NCBI GenBank assembly: GCA_964569265.1
Contig: CAZMTO010000033.1
Coordinates: 1 to 16,516, forward strand
Source of the DNA: Avidehalobacter sp964569265
GTDB taxonomy: Bacteria > Bacillota > Dehalobacteriia > UBA4068 > UBA4997
Reading direction: 5' to 3'
DNA length: 16,516 nt
This document shows positions 5,927 to 14,500 of the stretch, in pieces. A model generated the notes under the pieces. That model made no database searches and was not told where the DNA came from. It was given only the letters and a program-made list of their open reading frames with translations. Numbering within the stretch: position 1 is the stretch's first letter; the number at the start of each line of letters is the position of its first letter. The translations under genes were made by a program, and so were the position numbers.

Positions 5927-7897
5927 ATGGAAAAAGAAAAAAACACAACATTGCCCGCAGTTTCTTTCGATGAATTCAAAGTACCTACTTATGAAGAATG
6001 GAAAGAAGCCGCAATCGCTGCTCTTAAGGGCGCTCCCTTCGATAAGAAGATGTACACCAAAACTTACGAAGGCATCACCTTGCAGCCCATCTACACTCTG
6101 GCTGATACCCAGAACAACGCTATGGCACAGACCATGCCCGGTGCTGACGAATATCTTAGAGGCACCCATGCAGGAGGTTATTTGACCAACCCCTGGAAGA
6201 TGGCTCAGGGCCTGGATGTAGTTGATCCTGCTGAGTTCAACAAACTGGCTAAGTTCGAATTGGAGAAAGGCGCTACCGCTATTACTGTTCTGCTTGACAA
6301 GGCAACCAAACAGGGTGCTAAGTTTGATGCAGAAGCTGAGGGCCGTGGCCTTTCCTTGCAGGATGCTGAAGACGTTAAGACCGCATTTGACGGCATTGAC
6401 GCTCCTCTGCAGATCGCTGGTGGTGCTTCTGTTAAGCCCCTGTTGGAGCTGTTTGCAGAAGCCGGCGTAAAGGCTACCGGCGTTGTAGGTGCTGACCCGA
6501 TCGGCGCTCTGCTGGTTGACGGTGAGCTGCCCTGCTCGATGGAACAGTTGCTGGATGAAATGGCTGATACCGTTAAGGCTGCTGACGCTGACCTGAAGGT
6601 TATCAACGTTGATGCTACCGTTTATGGTAACGGTGGTGCTAACGCAGTTCAGGAAACCGCATACGCTTTTGCTACCGCTGCTTACTACATCAAAGCTATG
6701 GTAGAAAGAGGCATTGCAGTTGACGCTGCTGCACAGAACGTTTGCTTCTCCTTTGCAATCGGTTCTAACTTCTTTATGGAAATCGCTCGCCTGCGTGCTG
6801 CTAAGGCCGTTTGGGCACAGATCGTTAAGGAATTGGGCGGCAACGAGGAATCTCAGAAGATCACCATCTTCGCACGTACCTCTGCTTTCACCAAGACCGT
6901 ATACGATCCTTATGTAAACCTGCTGAGAACTACCACCGAAGCATTCTCTGCTGTAGTTGGTGGTATCGATGCTCTGCAGATCACTCCTTTTGATGAACCC
7001 ATCCGCGAGGCTGATACTCAGTCCCTGCGTTATGCTCGTAACCAGCAGTTGCTGTTTGCAGAAGAATTCAACCTGAAGGCTACCGTTGACCCTGCCGGCG
7101 GTTCTTTCTACGTTGAGACCCTGACCGCTCAGGTTGCAGAGGCTGTTAAGGCTCTGTATGACCAGACCGAGTGCATCTTCTGCGCAGTTAAGGAAGGCAC
7201 CGTTCAGGCTGCTGTTGCTGCTGTACTGGAAGAACGCTTTAAGAACCTGCAGGTAAGAAAAGATGTTGCTGTTGGTAACAACATGTATGCTAACACCATC
7301 GAAGTATTGCTTGACACCAACGCTGACGCTCTGAAGGCTGCTAAGGCTGCTCGTGCAACCGCTGCTGCCGGCAAGACCGCTCTGGCTGACAAGCGCGCTG
7401 CTTTGAACGCAGGCGACGCTGTTACCGCTACTGCTATTGGCGCACATCGTTGGGTAGAACAGTTTGAAACCATGCGTAAGGCAACTGAAAAGGCTGCTGC
7501 TGCTGGCAACACTGTTAAGATCTTCTCCGCTAACTATGGCCCGATTCCGAAGCACAAGGGTCGTGCTGACTTCAGCCGTGGCTTCTTTGAAGTTGCTAAC
7601 TTCGAAGTAATCGGCAACGACGGTTTTGCAACCGCAGAAGAAGTTGCTGCTGCTGCTATCGAGTCCGGTGCTGCTTACGCTGTAATCTGCGGCACTGATG
7701 ATGTATATCCGGAAATCGTTCCCGCTATCACCAAGGCTATCAAGGCTGCTAAGCCCGAAATGAAGGTTTATGTAGCTGGCGCTCCCGGCGAGAACAAAGA
7801 GGCATTTGATGCTGCCGGCGTTGACAACTACATCCATGTTGGCGCAAACTGCTATCAGATCTTGAAAGCTATCCAGGAAGAAAGGGGGATTTGCTAA
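5927..7897 (+). CDS. mutA: Methylmalonyl-CoA mutase small (non-catalytic) subunit MutA
   Basis: A 656-residue protein: an N-terminal mutase TIM-barrel domain beginning near FDEFKVPTYEEW, and a C-terminal flavodoxin-like cobalamin-binding fold from about residue 525. The DxHxxG motif that holds cobalt in the catalytic subunit is missing; the equivalent place reads NYGPIPKHKG around 536. This is the known hallmark of the structural subunit of heterodimeric mutases, which pairs with MutB. ATG 5927 is chosen because AAGGAAG (5914-5920) stands six bases before it; an in-frame ATG at 5894 would add 11 residues of unlikely sequence. Codon use is strongly selected: no TTA, CTA or TCA codon appears across nearly the whole gene, and Phe and Asn are mainly TTC and AAC. 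It ends in a one-base overlap with mutB. Confidence 0.95.
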   Translation: MEKEKNTTLPAVSFDEFKVPTYEEWKEAAIAALKGAPFDKKMYTKTYEGITLQPIYTLADTQNNAMAQTMPGADEYLRGTHAGGYLTNPWKMAQGLDVVDPAEFNKLAKFELEKGATAITVLLDKATKQGAKFDAEAEGRGLSLQDAEDVKTAFDGIDAPLQIAGGASVKPLLELFAEAGVKATGVVGADPIGALLVDGELPCSMEQLLDEMADTVKAADADLKVINVDATVYGNGGANAVQETAYAFATAAYYIKAMVERGIAVDAAAQNVCFSFAIGSNFFMEIARLRAAKAVWAQIVKELGGNEESQKITIFARTSAFTKTVYDPYVNLLRTTTEAFSAVVGGIDALQITPFDEPIREADTQSLRYARNQQLLFAEEFNLKATVDPAGGSFYVETLTAQVAEAVKALYDQTECIFCAVKEGTVQAAVAAVLEERFKNLQVRKDVAVGNNMYANTIEVLLDTNADALKAAKAARATAAAGKTALADKRAALNAGDAVTATAIGAHRWVEQFETMRKATEKAAAAGNTVKIFSANYGPIPKHKGRADFSRGFFEVANFEVIGNDGFATAEEVAAAAIESGAAYAVICGTDDVYPEIVPAITKAIKAAKPEMKVYVAGAPGENKEAFDAAGVDNYIHVGANCYQILKAIQEERGIC

Positions 7898-10032
7898 TGT
7901 CTACTGCTAGCTACGATGCTTGGAAAAAGCAGATTGAAGCACAGACCGGCAAGACCATTGATGAGTTGAGCACTCGTACAATGGAACAGATTGATGTTAA
8001 ACCTTTGTATACCAAGGAAGATTATGCAGATTGCAACCAGATCGAATTTATGGCTGGTATTGCTCCTAACCTGCGTGGTCCTTACCCGACTATGTATGTA
8101 GTACGTCCTTGGACTGTTCGTCAGTATGCTGGTTTCTCCACTGCTGAAGAATCCAACGCTTTCTATCGTCGTAACCTGGCTGCCGGCCAGAAGGGCTTGT
8201 CCATTGCATTTGACTTGGCAACCCACCGTGGTTATGACTCCGATAACGAGCGTGTTGTAGGCGACGTTGGTAAAGCCGGCGTAGCCGTTGACTCCATCTT
8301 GGATATGGAGATTTTGTTCTCCGGTATCCCGCTGGATCAGATGTCCGTATCTATGACCATGAACGGCGCTGTACTGCCCGTTTTGGCATTCTATATTTTG
8401 GCTGCTGAAGAGCAGGGTGTTCCGCAGAAGGTTCTGGCTGGTACCATTCAGAACGATATTCTGAAGGAATTCATGGTTCGTAACACCTATATTTATCCCC
8501 CGGCTCCTTCCATGAGAATCATCGGCGATATCTTCGCTTTCACTTCTCAGAATATGCCTAAGTTCAACAGCATCTCCATTTCCGGCTATCATATGCAGGA
8601 AGCTGGTGCTACCAACGATATCGAAATGGCTTACACTCTGGCTGACGGCTGGGACTACATCCGTACCGGCTTGAACGCTGGCCTGACTGTTGACCAGTTC
8701 GCTCCTCGTCTGTCCTTCTTCTGGGCAATTGGTAAGAACTACTTTATGGAAGTTGCTAAGATGCGTGCTGCTCGTACTTTGTGGGCTAAGATCGTTAACA
8801 GCTTCGGCGCTCAGAATCCGAAGTCTCTGGCTCTGCGTACTCATAGCCAGACGTCCGGTTGGTCTTTGACCGAGCAGGATCCTTTCAACAACGTTGCACG
8901 TACTTGTGTTGAGGCTATGGGCGCTGCTCTGGGCCACACTCAGTCCCTGCACACCAACGCACTGGACGAAGCTATCGCTCTGCCGACTGACTTCTCCGCT
9001 CGTATCGCACGTAACACTCAGCTGTACATCCAGGACGAGACCAAGGTATGTAAGGTTATCGATCCGTGGGGCGGCTCCTACTATGTAGAAGCTTTGACTC
9101 AGCAGTTGATCCGTCGCGGTTGGAACTTGATTCAGGAAGTTGAGGAGTTGGGTGGTATGGCAAAAGCTATCGAAACCGGTCTGCCGAAGATGAGAATCGA
9201 AGAGGCTGCTGCTCGTCGTCAGGCTCGTATCGACTCCGGCAACGAGAAGATTATTGGTCTGAACGCATTCCGTCTGGATCACGAAGATCCGTTGGACGTT
9301 TTGGACGTTGATAACACTGCAGTACGTAACGCTCAGATTGCTCGTCTGGAGAAACTGCGTGCTAACCGTAACCAGGCTGATGTTGATCAGGCTCTGGAAG
9401 CTATCACCAACTCCATGGAAACCGGCGAAGGCAACCTGCTGGAACTGGCTCTGAACGCTGCACGTGTTCGTGCATCCTTGGGTGAAATTTCTGACGCTGT
9501 TGAGAAGGTATGTGGCCGTCATAAGGCTATCATCCGCACCATCTCCGGTGTATACAGCTCCGAATACAGCGACGCTGAGATCATCAAGGAAGTTCAGGAT
9601 ATGGCTGATGAGTTCGAGAAGAAGCATGGCCGTCGTCCTCGTATCTACATCGCTAAGATGGGTCAGGACGGTCACGACCGTGGTGCAAAGGTTTGCGCTA
9701 CTGCTTATGCTGATATGGGCTTTGACGTTGATATGGGTCCCCTGTTCGAGACTCCTGAAGAATCCGCACAGGCTGCTGTAGATAACGACGTTCATGTTGT
9801 TGCAATGTCCTCTTTGGCTGCTGGTCACAAGACCTTGCTGCCCCAGCTGATTGACGAGCTGGACAAGAGAGGCCGTGGCGATATCATGGTTATCGCTGGT
9901 GGTGTAATCCCGGCTCAGGATTACCAGTTCCTGTATGATGCAGGCGCTGCTGCAATCTTTGGCCCTGGCTCTCTGCTGCCCGCTTGCGCACGCGAGATCC
10001 TGATTAAACTGAATGAGAGACTGGACGACTAA
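7897..10032 (+). CDS. mutB: Methylmalonyl-CoA mutase large (catalytic) subunit MutB
   Basis: A 711-residue catalytic subunit of the adenosylcobalamin-dependent mutase that interconverts succinyl-CoA and (R)-methylmalonyl-CoA in the cytoplasm. The substrate domain has TMYVVRPWTVRQYAGFS (Tyr67, matching Tyr89 of the Propionibacterium enzyme) and SGYHMQEAGA (Tyr231/His232, matching Tyr243/His244). The C-terminal cobalamin domain has KMGQDGHDRG with the cobalt-ligating His593 (matching His610), then SSLAAGH and the AGGVIP and FGPGS loops, so all key residues are present. ATG 7897 shares its A with the mutA stop (TAATG), with AAGGGGG at 7882-7888 as ribosome binding site; this should give near one-to-one subunit synthesis. 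Codon use is as strongly biased as in mutA, pointing to very high expression. Confidence 0.98.
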   Translation: MSTASYDAWKKQIEAQTGKTIDELSTRTMEQIDVKPLYTKEDYADCNQIEFMAGIAPNLRGPYPTMYVVRPWTVRQYAGFSTAEESNAFYRRNLAAGQKGLSIAFDLATHRGYDSDNERVVGDVGKAGVAVDSILDMEILFSGIPLDQMSVSMTMNGAVLPVLAFYILAAEEQGVPQKVLAGTIQNDILKEFMVRNTYIYPPAPSMRIIGDIFAFTSQNMPKFNSISISGYHMQEAGATNDIEMAYTLADGWDYIRTGLNAGLTVDQFAPRLSFFWAIGKNYFMEVAKMRAARTLWAKIVNSFGAQNPKSLALRTHSQTSGWSLTEQDPFNNVARTCVEAMGAALGHTQSLHTNALDEAIALPTDFSARIARNTQLYIQDETKVCKVIDPWGGSYYVEALTQQLIRRGWNLIQEVEELGGMAKAIETGLPKMRIEEAAARRQARIDSGNEKIIGLNAFRLDHEDPLDVLDVDNTAVRNAQIARLEKLRANRNQADVDQALEAITNSMETGEGNLLELALNAARVRASLGEISDAVEKVCGRHKAIIRTISGVYSSEYSDAEIIKEVQDMADEFEKKHGRRPRIYIAKMGQDGHDRGAKVCATAYADMGFDVDMGPLFETPEESAQAAVDNDVHVVAMSSLAAGHKTLLPQLIDELDKRGRGDIMVIAGGVIPAQDYQFLYDAGAAAIFGPGSLLPACAREILIKLNERLDD

Positions 10033-10084
10033 TTTTTAGCTTTTTAAGTTAATTTTAATCAAATAGTCTTGTTATGCCTGAATG

Positions 10085-10106
10085 GGATTGGGTTTTTGCC
10101 CAATCC
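10085..10106 (+). promoter_or_regulatory. Intercistronic hairpin between mutB and meaB
   Basis: An eight-pair perfect stem (GGATTGGG at 10085-10092 with CCCAATCC at 10099-10106) closes a six-base T-rich loop. No T-run follows, so it is not a standard terminator. It lies in a 121-base gap inside an otherwise continuous operon and may stop 3' exonucleases, protecting the mutAB message and lowering meaB expression relative to it. The codon bias drops sharply in meaB, consistent with such uncoupling. Function is inference. Confidence 0.5.
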
Positions 10107-10153
10107 TGTTCTGGTATACATCCTAAAATATTTTTATAAGGGGGTACGCTATA

Positions 10154-11281
10154 ATGGCTGATGATAACAACTACGAAGTATATACTCCGGAATGGATTCC
10201 GGAAGGTGGCAGCAAGGAACAGTACCCGGGTTTTGTTATGACTGGCGTTGACGCTAAGGCTGCAAAACCGAAAAAAACATTTCAAAAACCGAAGAATTAT
10301 ACGGCTCAAGAGCTGATCGACGGTATTCTCAATCATGATCGTGTATTGCTTTCTAAGGCAATTACTATCATCGAGAGTAATGCGCCCAAGCATTTTGAAC
10401 TGGGTCAGGAGATCATTAAGGGTATTCTTCCTTATACCGGCAAGTCGATTCGTGTTGGTATTACGGGCGTGCCCGGTGCAGGTAAAAGTACATTTATCGA
10501 AGCTTTGGGCTCCAGATTGTGCGAACAAGGCAAAAACGTTGCTGTTTTGGCAGTAGACCCCAGCAGCTCTATCACTAAGGGCAGTATTTTGGGTGATAAA
10601 ACCAGAATGGAAACTTTGTCTAAGCAGGCAAACGCTTTTATTCGTCCTTCTCCTTCCGGCGGCACCTTGGGTGGCGTACAGAGAAAGAGCCGCGAAACTA
10701 TGTTGCTTTGCGAAGCCTTTGGTTACGAAATTATTTTGGTAGAAACTGTTGGTGTTGGCCAGAGTGAAACTACCGTGCGCTCTATGGTAGATTTCTTCTT
10801 GTTTGTGGCATTAACCGGTGCCGGCGACGATTTGCAGGGCATCAAAAAGGGCATTATGGAAATCGCCGATGCGATTTTGGTAAATAAAGCCGACGGTGAC
10901 AACAAACAGAGAGCTATGGTTGCCCGTGCTGACTACGAGCAGGTGCTGCATTATCTGCGCCCTGCAACAGAAGGCTGGAAGACCAAGGCTTACACTTGTT
11001 CTTCTTACACCGGCGAAGGTGTTATGGAGATGTGGGATGTTATTGAGGAATTTAACAAGATGATGGTAGATTCCGGTCGCTTGACCAAGCGGCGCAAGGA
11101 TCAGACTATGGATTGGGTAAACCATATGACTGAGGAACATGTTCATAATCTGGTATTTAATAATCCCCGCGTTATTGAGGCTATGCAGCAGGCTGAAGTT
11201 TTGGTTCGTGCCGATCAGATTTCCGCTACTATGGCGGCTTCTAACCTGATTGATACGATTGAGGAGGAACTTAAAAAATAA
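10154..11281 (+). CDS. meaB: MeaB/ArgK-type GTPase, methylmalonyl-CoA mutase chaperone
   Basis: A 375-residue G3E-family P-loop GTPase. Motifs in order: Walker A GVPGAGKST (105-113), VDPSSS (134-139), GSILGDKTRM (143-152), Walker B/switch ETVGVGQSE (197-205), and the base-specificity motif NKADGDN (244-250). The C-terminal helices (about 305-375) correspond to the dimerisation arm. Known MeaB proteins bind the mutase, gate adenosylcobalamin loading and protect the radical enzyme from inactivation; the position after mutAB supports this over other G3E roles. ATG 10154 has AAGGGGG at 10138-10144. Compared with E. coli ArgK, which starts close to the helical core, this protein has an extra leader of about 47 residues rich in Pro, Lys and acidic residues. 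Codon use is less biased than in mutAB. An intrinsic terminator follows. Confidence 0.95.
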   Translation: MADDNNYEVYTPEWIPEGGSKEQYPGFVMTGVDAKAAKPKKTFQKPKNYTAQELIDGILNHDRVLLSKAITIIESNAPKHFELGQEIIKGILPYTGKSIRVGITGVPGAGKSTFIEALGSRLCEQGKNVAVLAVDPSSSITKGSILGDKTRMETLSKQANAFIRPSPSGGTLGGVQRKSRETMLLCEAFGYEIILVETVGVGQSETTVRSMVDFFLFVALTGAGDDLQGIKKGIMEIADAILVNKADGDNKQRAMVARADYEQVLHYLRPATEGWKTKAYTCSSYTGEGVMEMWDVIEEFNKMMVDSGRLTKRRKDQTMDWVNHMTEEHVHNLVFNNPRVIEAMQQAEVLVRADQISATMAASNLIDTIEEELKK

Positions 11282-11316
11282 GTTCCGGCTTGGCTTGTTC
11301 CCTAAAATTGAATATT

Positions 11317-11350
11317 AAAATCCCGAATGGCGTGCCGTTCGGGATTTTTT
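11317..11350 (+). terminator. Rho-independent terminator of the mutAB-meaB operon
   Basis: An 11-pair stem (11317-11327 with 11338-11348, core TCCCGAA/TTCGGGA) with a ten-base loop that can itself add two or three pairs (GG/CC), running into a T-run at 11345-11350. It begins 35 bases after the meaB stop. The A-rich left arm might also let it work for opposite-strand transcripts, but no opposite gene is present. Confidence 0.9.
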
Positions 11351-11396
11351 GTATTTATGGATAAGAAAAAAAAGACATATTTTTAGAAAAAAGTTA

Positions 11397-11425
11397 TTGT
11401 AATTAGGGCTAATATATGGTACGAT
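11397..11425 (+). promoter_or_regulatory. Candidate promoter for the large secreted protein gene
   Basis: TTGTAA at 11397-11402 and TACGAT at 11420-11425 are 17 bases apart, each matching consensus at four of six positions, with A/T-rich DNA upstream. The predicted start near 11432 would give a leader of about 90 nt. A promoter is expected here because the preceding operon ends in a strong terminator, but this exact pair is only the best match by eye. Confidence 0.4.
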
Positions 11426-11477
11426 TATGGCATACATACCAAATTGCGTGCAGGCGCCTAATGGTTGTAAAAATAAA

Positions 11478-11502
11478 GTTGTTGATGTTTGTTGTTGATG
11501 TT
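11478..11502 (+). repeat. Short tandem repeat in the leader of the large ORF
   Basis: GTTGTTGATGTT occurs at 11478-11489 and again at 11491-11502, one base apart, so a 13-base unit is present twice. It ends about eight bases before the region of the ribosome binding site. It could be chance in GT-rich DNA or a small slippage site that changes leader length. Confidence 0.6.
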
Positions 11503-11521
11503 AAGAAAGTGAGGGATGGGA

Positions 11522-14500
11522 ATGAGCAGAAAGACTGTTGCAAAAAAAATTATCAGCTTGGTGCTGGTGTTTTGTATGGTTTTCACATCGTTGCCGCTTA
11601 GTGCATTTGCGGCAGAGGCGGAGGCCAATCGTGCTATGTCTGAGCAGGTGGCGTTGTATATGCTGGAGCTTGGGCTGGTAGATGATCAGGGTGACCTGAT
11701 TTATGACAACAGCTTTACGGTGGAGGACGGCACAAAGCTGGCCAATTTGGACGAGTTGCTGGATTGGCTGCTGGAATGCCCAGATGATGAGGTGGTCACG
11801 TTAATTACCGTGGACGCAACCGGCAAAACTGCCACTGCGGAATGGATAATTACGGCGATTAACATTGAAACCCAAATGGAGCTGCTTACCGGTGGGTTGA
11901 ATCAGTTGGCCAGCGGGGCGGTAAAATCCGGCCGTGCGGTCGCCGTTGAATCCGCGGTGTCTGAGAAAGATTTGCAGGCGCACAATGTTTATCTGGTGAG
12001 CAAGGTGGTAAGCGGCCAGGAAGACGATACAATGTGCATACGGGTGGGCGTATCTGATAGCTATGACGGTAGTTTTACCACTAATCACGGTGAGATTCAA
12101 ATAGAGGCAGGCCTGTTTTGTGATTTTCTGGTTCGCGGTGCTCATAAAAATTTGGGGGTTCATGTTGCCGATTCAACAAATCCATTGTATGCGAATAGTT
12201 ATGCAGCAGTTAATACTTTGGGAGATGGGCAGGAGTACGTTGAATTTAAAATTGATCTTGCAAACTTGCGTAATCTCATAACAGGACAGAATATTGCGAA
12301 CAATGAGCAGGTTAGTGACATATCTTACAGAACGTATGAACAAGGCCTGTGGGGCGGTGCTGTGCCGGTGCTTTTCCAGTGCCGCATTTCGGGCGGTGCG
12401 CGTCAGCAATCCAGCAATATTAAGTTTAGCATTGCTGTTGAAAATGACAGAGCAGATGCAGTGGTGCTGTTGGATACTTCTCAGGACGTTATATATGCCG
12501 ATGCTGTGGTGTTTGAGGCTGCACAGAGCGGTAACAAGCAGTTTTATATTAAGCTGAACACAAGCGATGTGACAGAGGTTGATGTTAACGGCACAAAATA
12601 TTATAAATTTAGCGTGCCGGAGCTGTATGGCAAACTGCGCGGCATAAACGGTTCCAGCGCTAAAAGACTGGCTGGAGCATTGAAGGATATTTATTATATG
12701 TCCGGCCAGGATGGTGAGTCCTTCCCAGAGATTAAAGTGGAGAACGTTGCTATTATTGCGGCTTCCGGTGATAGTAGTGATAAGTTTGCAAGTGCCGATA
12801 TATATTATAAGGAATCCGGCAGTGATTCATTGCACTATGTAGCTACGGGGACGTCTGGGAAACATTTATCTACGCTGAGCGAAGAAAGCAGTAAGAAAGT
12901 TGCGGCGATTTGTAACGGTGCAACAACATATTCTGACTCTAACAGCGATATGAAGAGCCTGAAGGATCAAATTACCAATAAAACACGCCGTTGTATCTAT
13001 TGGGGGAATGCGCTGATTCCGACCGTGCCTGATAGAAATAACAATATGATACCGGTTACGGAATTTTACGTTGCTAAGAACTGGATTACTGACAGCAACG
13101 GCAATTCCAAGGATCGTAAGCCCGAATACTTTTGTATGTGGGGCACGCTGAAGGTGGACGATACAACCGCGCCTTCCGTGTTGACATATCCTTCCGATGA
13201 TGAATATTGGGTGGAAGATGCGACCGGTGGTGTAACCTGGTGCCCTGGTGACTTGATCCCGATTACGGCTACTTTTACTGAGCCGATTGTTAATGATATG
13301 CTGCTGGTGTATCAAAACGGTGATGTAGACAGTTATCTGGGCAGTGAAAATGCCACTTATGGCACTGTTTACGGTAGTGTGGCTCCGGTAAGCTCGGATA
13401 TGTTGGGAAATGGCCGTGATATTTCGCGTCACCGCACATTTTATTATGAAGTGCAGACCGGTGATGAGGGTGTATCCATACTGGGTGTAAAAAGCGCGGG
13501 TAATGGGAACTATGACGATGTGGCCGGTAATGCGCTGCAAACTACCACAGGATATGATTATCTGCGGTTTGATAAAGCCAAAAAGGTGGGCGACGTGCTT
13601 GAGTTGAAACACACCGACCTTATTGAGGGGCTGACTGTAACGCAGGACGCAGACGACCCGCTGGTGGCACACGTTAAGGTGACGGTGGATAACAGCACCA
13701 CAGCCTTCCGCAATAAGTGGGCTAACTATAATGATGGCGATTTTTATGTGGTGCTGGATTATGCCCGCAGTACCGAATTGTCGGCGGCTGCAAAATATCC
13801 GCTGATAAAGAGCGAAGAACCTAACAGTGATGGTGGCAACGATTATGTGCTGACCTGCGATATCCCGCTGGATAACGCTGATGCAGGCAAAATCCGCACG
13901 GCGGAAATTGGCTATGATATTACAATTCATGGCCCAAATGATTTTACACCGTCGTACACGGAAAGCCTCATGTATTATGGTGCGTATGGCCAGTTTATCC
14001 AGCAGGCTTTAACGTCGGCCGATGAAAACAGCTACACCGTTAGCGTAAATGGCCAGTGGCCCAGTGGCGTTGCGGGCGTAGTGTATGCCGATGATGCAGA
14101 TACCCCGATTTTTGGCTATGCAGAAAATGCCGGGGCAAGCTACACATATAAGGGCAAAGACACCCTGAGCTGGCAGACCGATGCTCCCGATGTGATAAAG
14201 CTGGTGGAGAATAACAACGGCGCAACCTGCACTTTTGTAGCACAAAAGGCGGGCACTGCCAACATTTATCTGCAATCTGATAACGCCGGCAAAATAGATA
14301 CGTCGGTGGCTTCTAACAAAATTACGGTTACGGTTAAGGAGGGTGCTTCTCCTAACCTGATGATACCCAATAGCGCCAGCACGTTAACAGTGCGCAGCGG
14401 CGATGCATTGCAGGTAGCGTTTTATTCTAACCTGAGCAAATATGAGGCATTTGAGGGCGATGGCAAGATTGTTGCCAAGCTTTACAAGGGCAGCGATACA

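Noticed and set aside
5921..9828. Two very long reverse-strand open frames (about 640 codons each) opposite mutA and mutB
   Set aside because: They are in register with the sense codons and stay open only because the sense genes lack TTA, CTA and TCA codons; their products are low-complexity Ser/Val/Asn-rich sequence with no domain.
5927..10032. Horizontal acquisition of mutAB, suggested by different codon use
   Set aside because: The pattern matches selection for high expression, agrees with the perfect promoter, and stops at meaB, which belongs to the same functional unit.
11416..11601. 61-codon forward frame upstream of and overlapping the giant gene
   Set aside because: It spans the proposed -10 and the ribosome binding site and overlaps the signal-peptide region in another frame; product shows no features.
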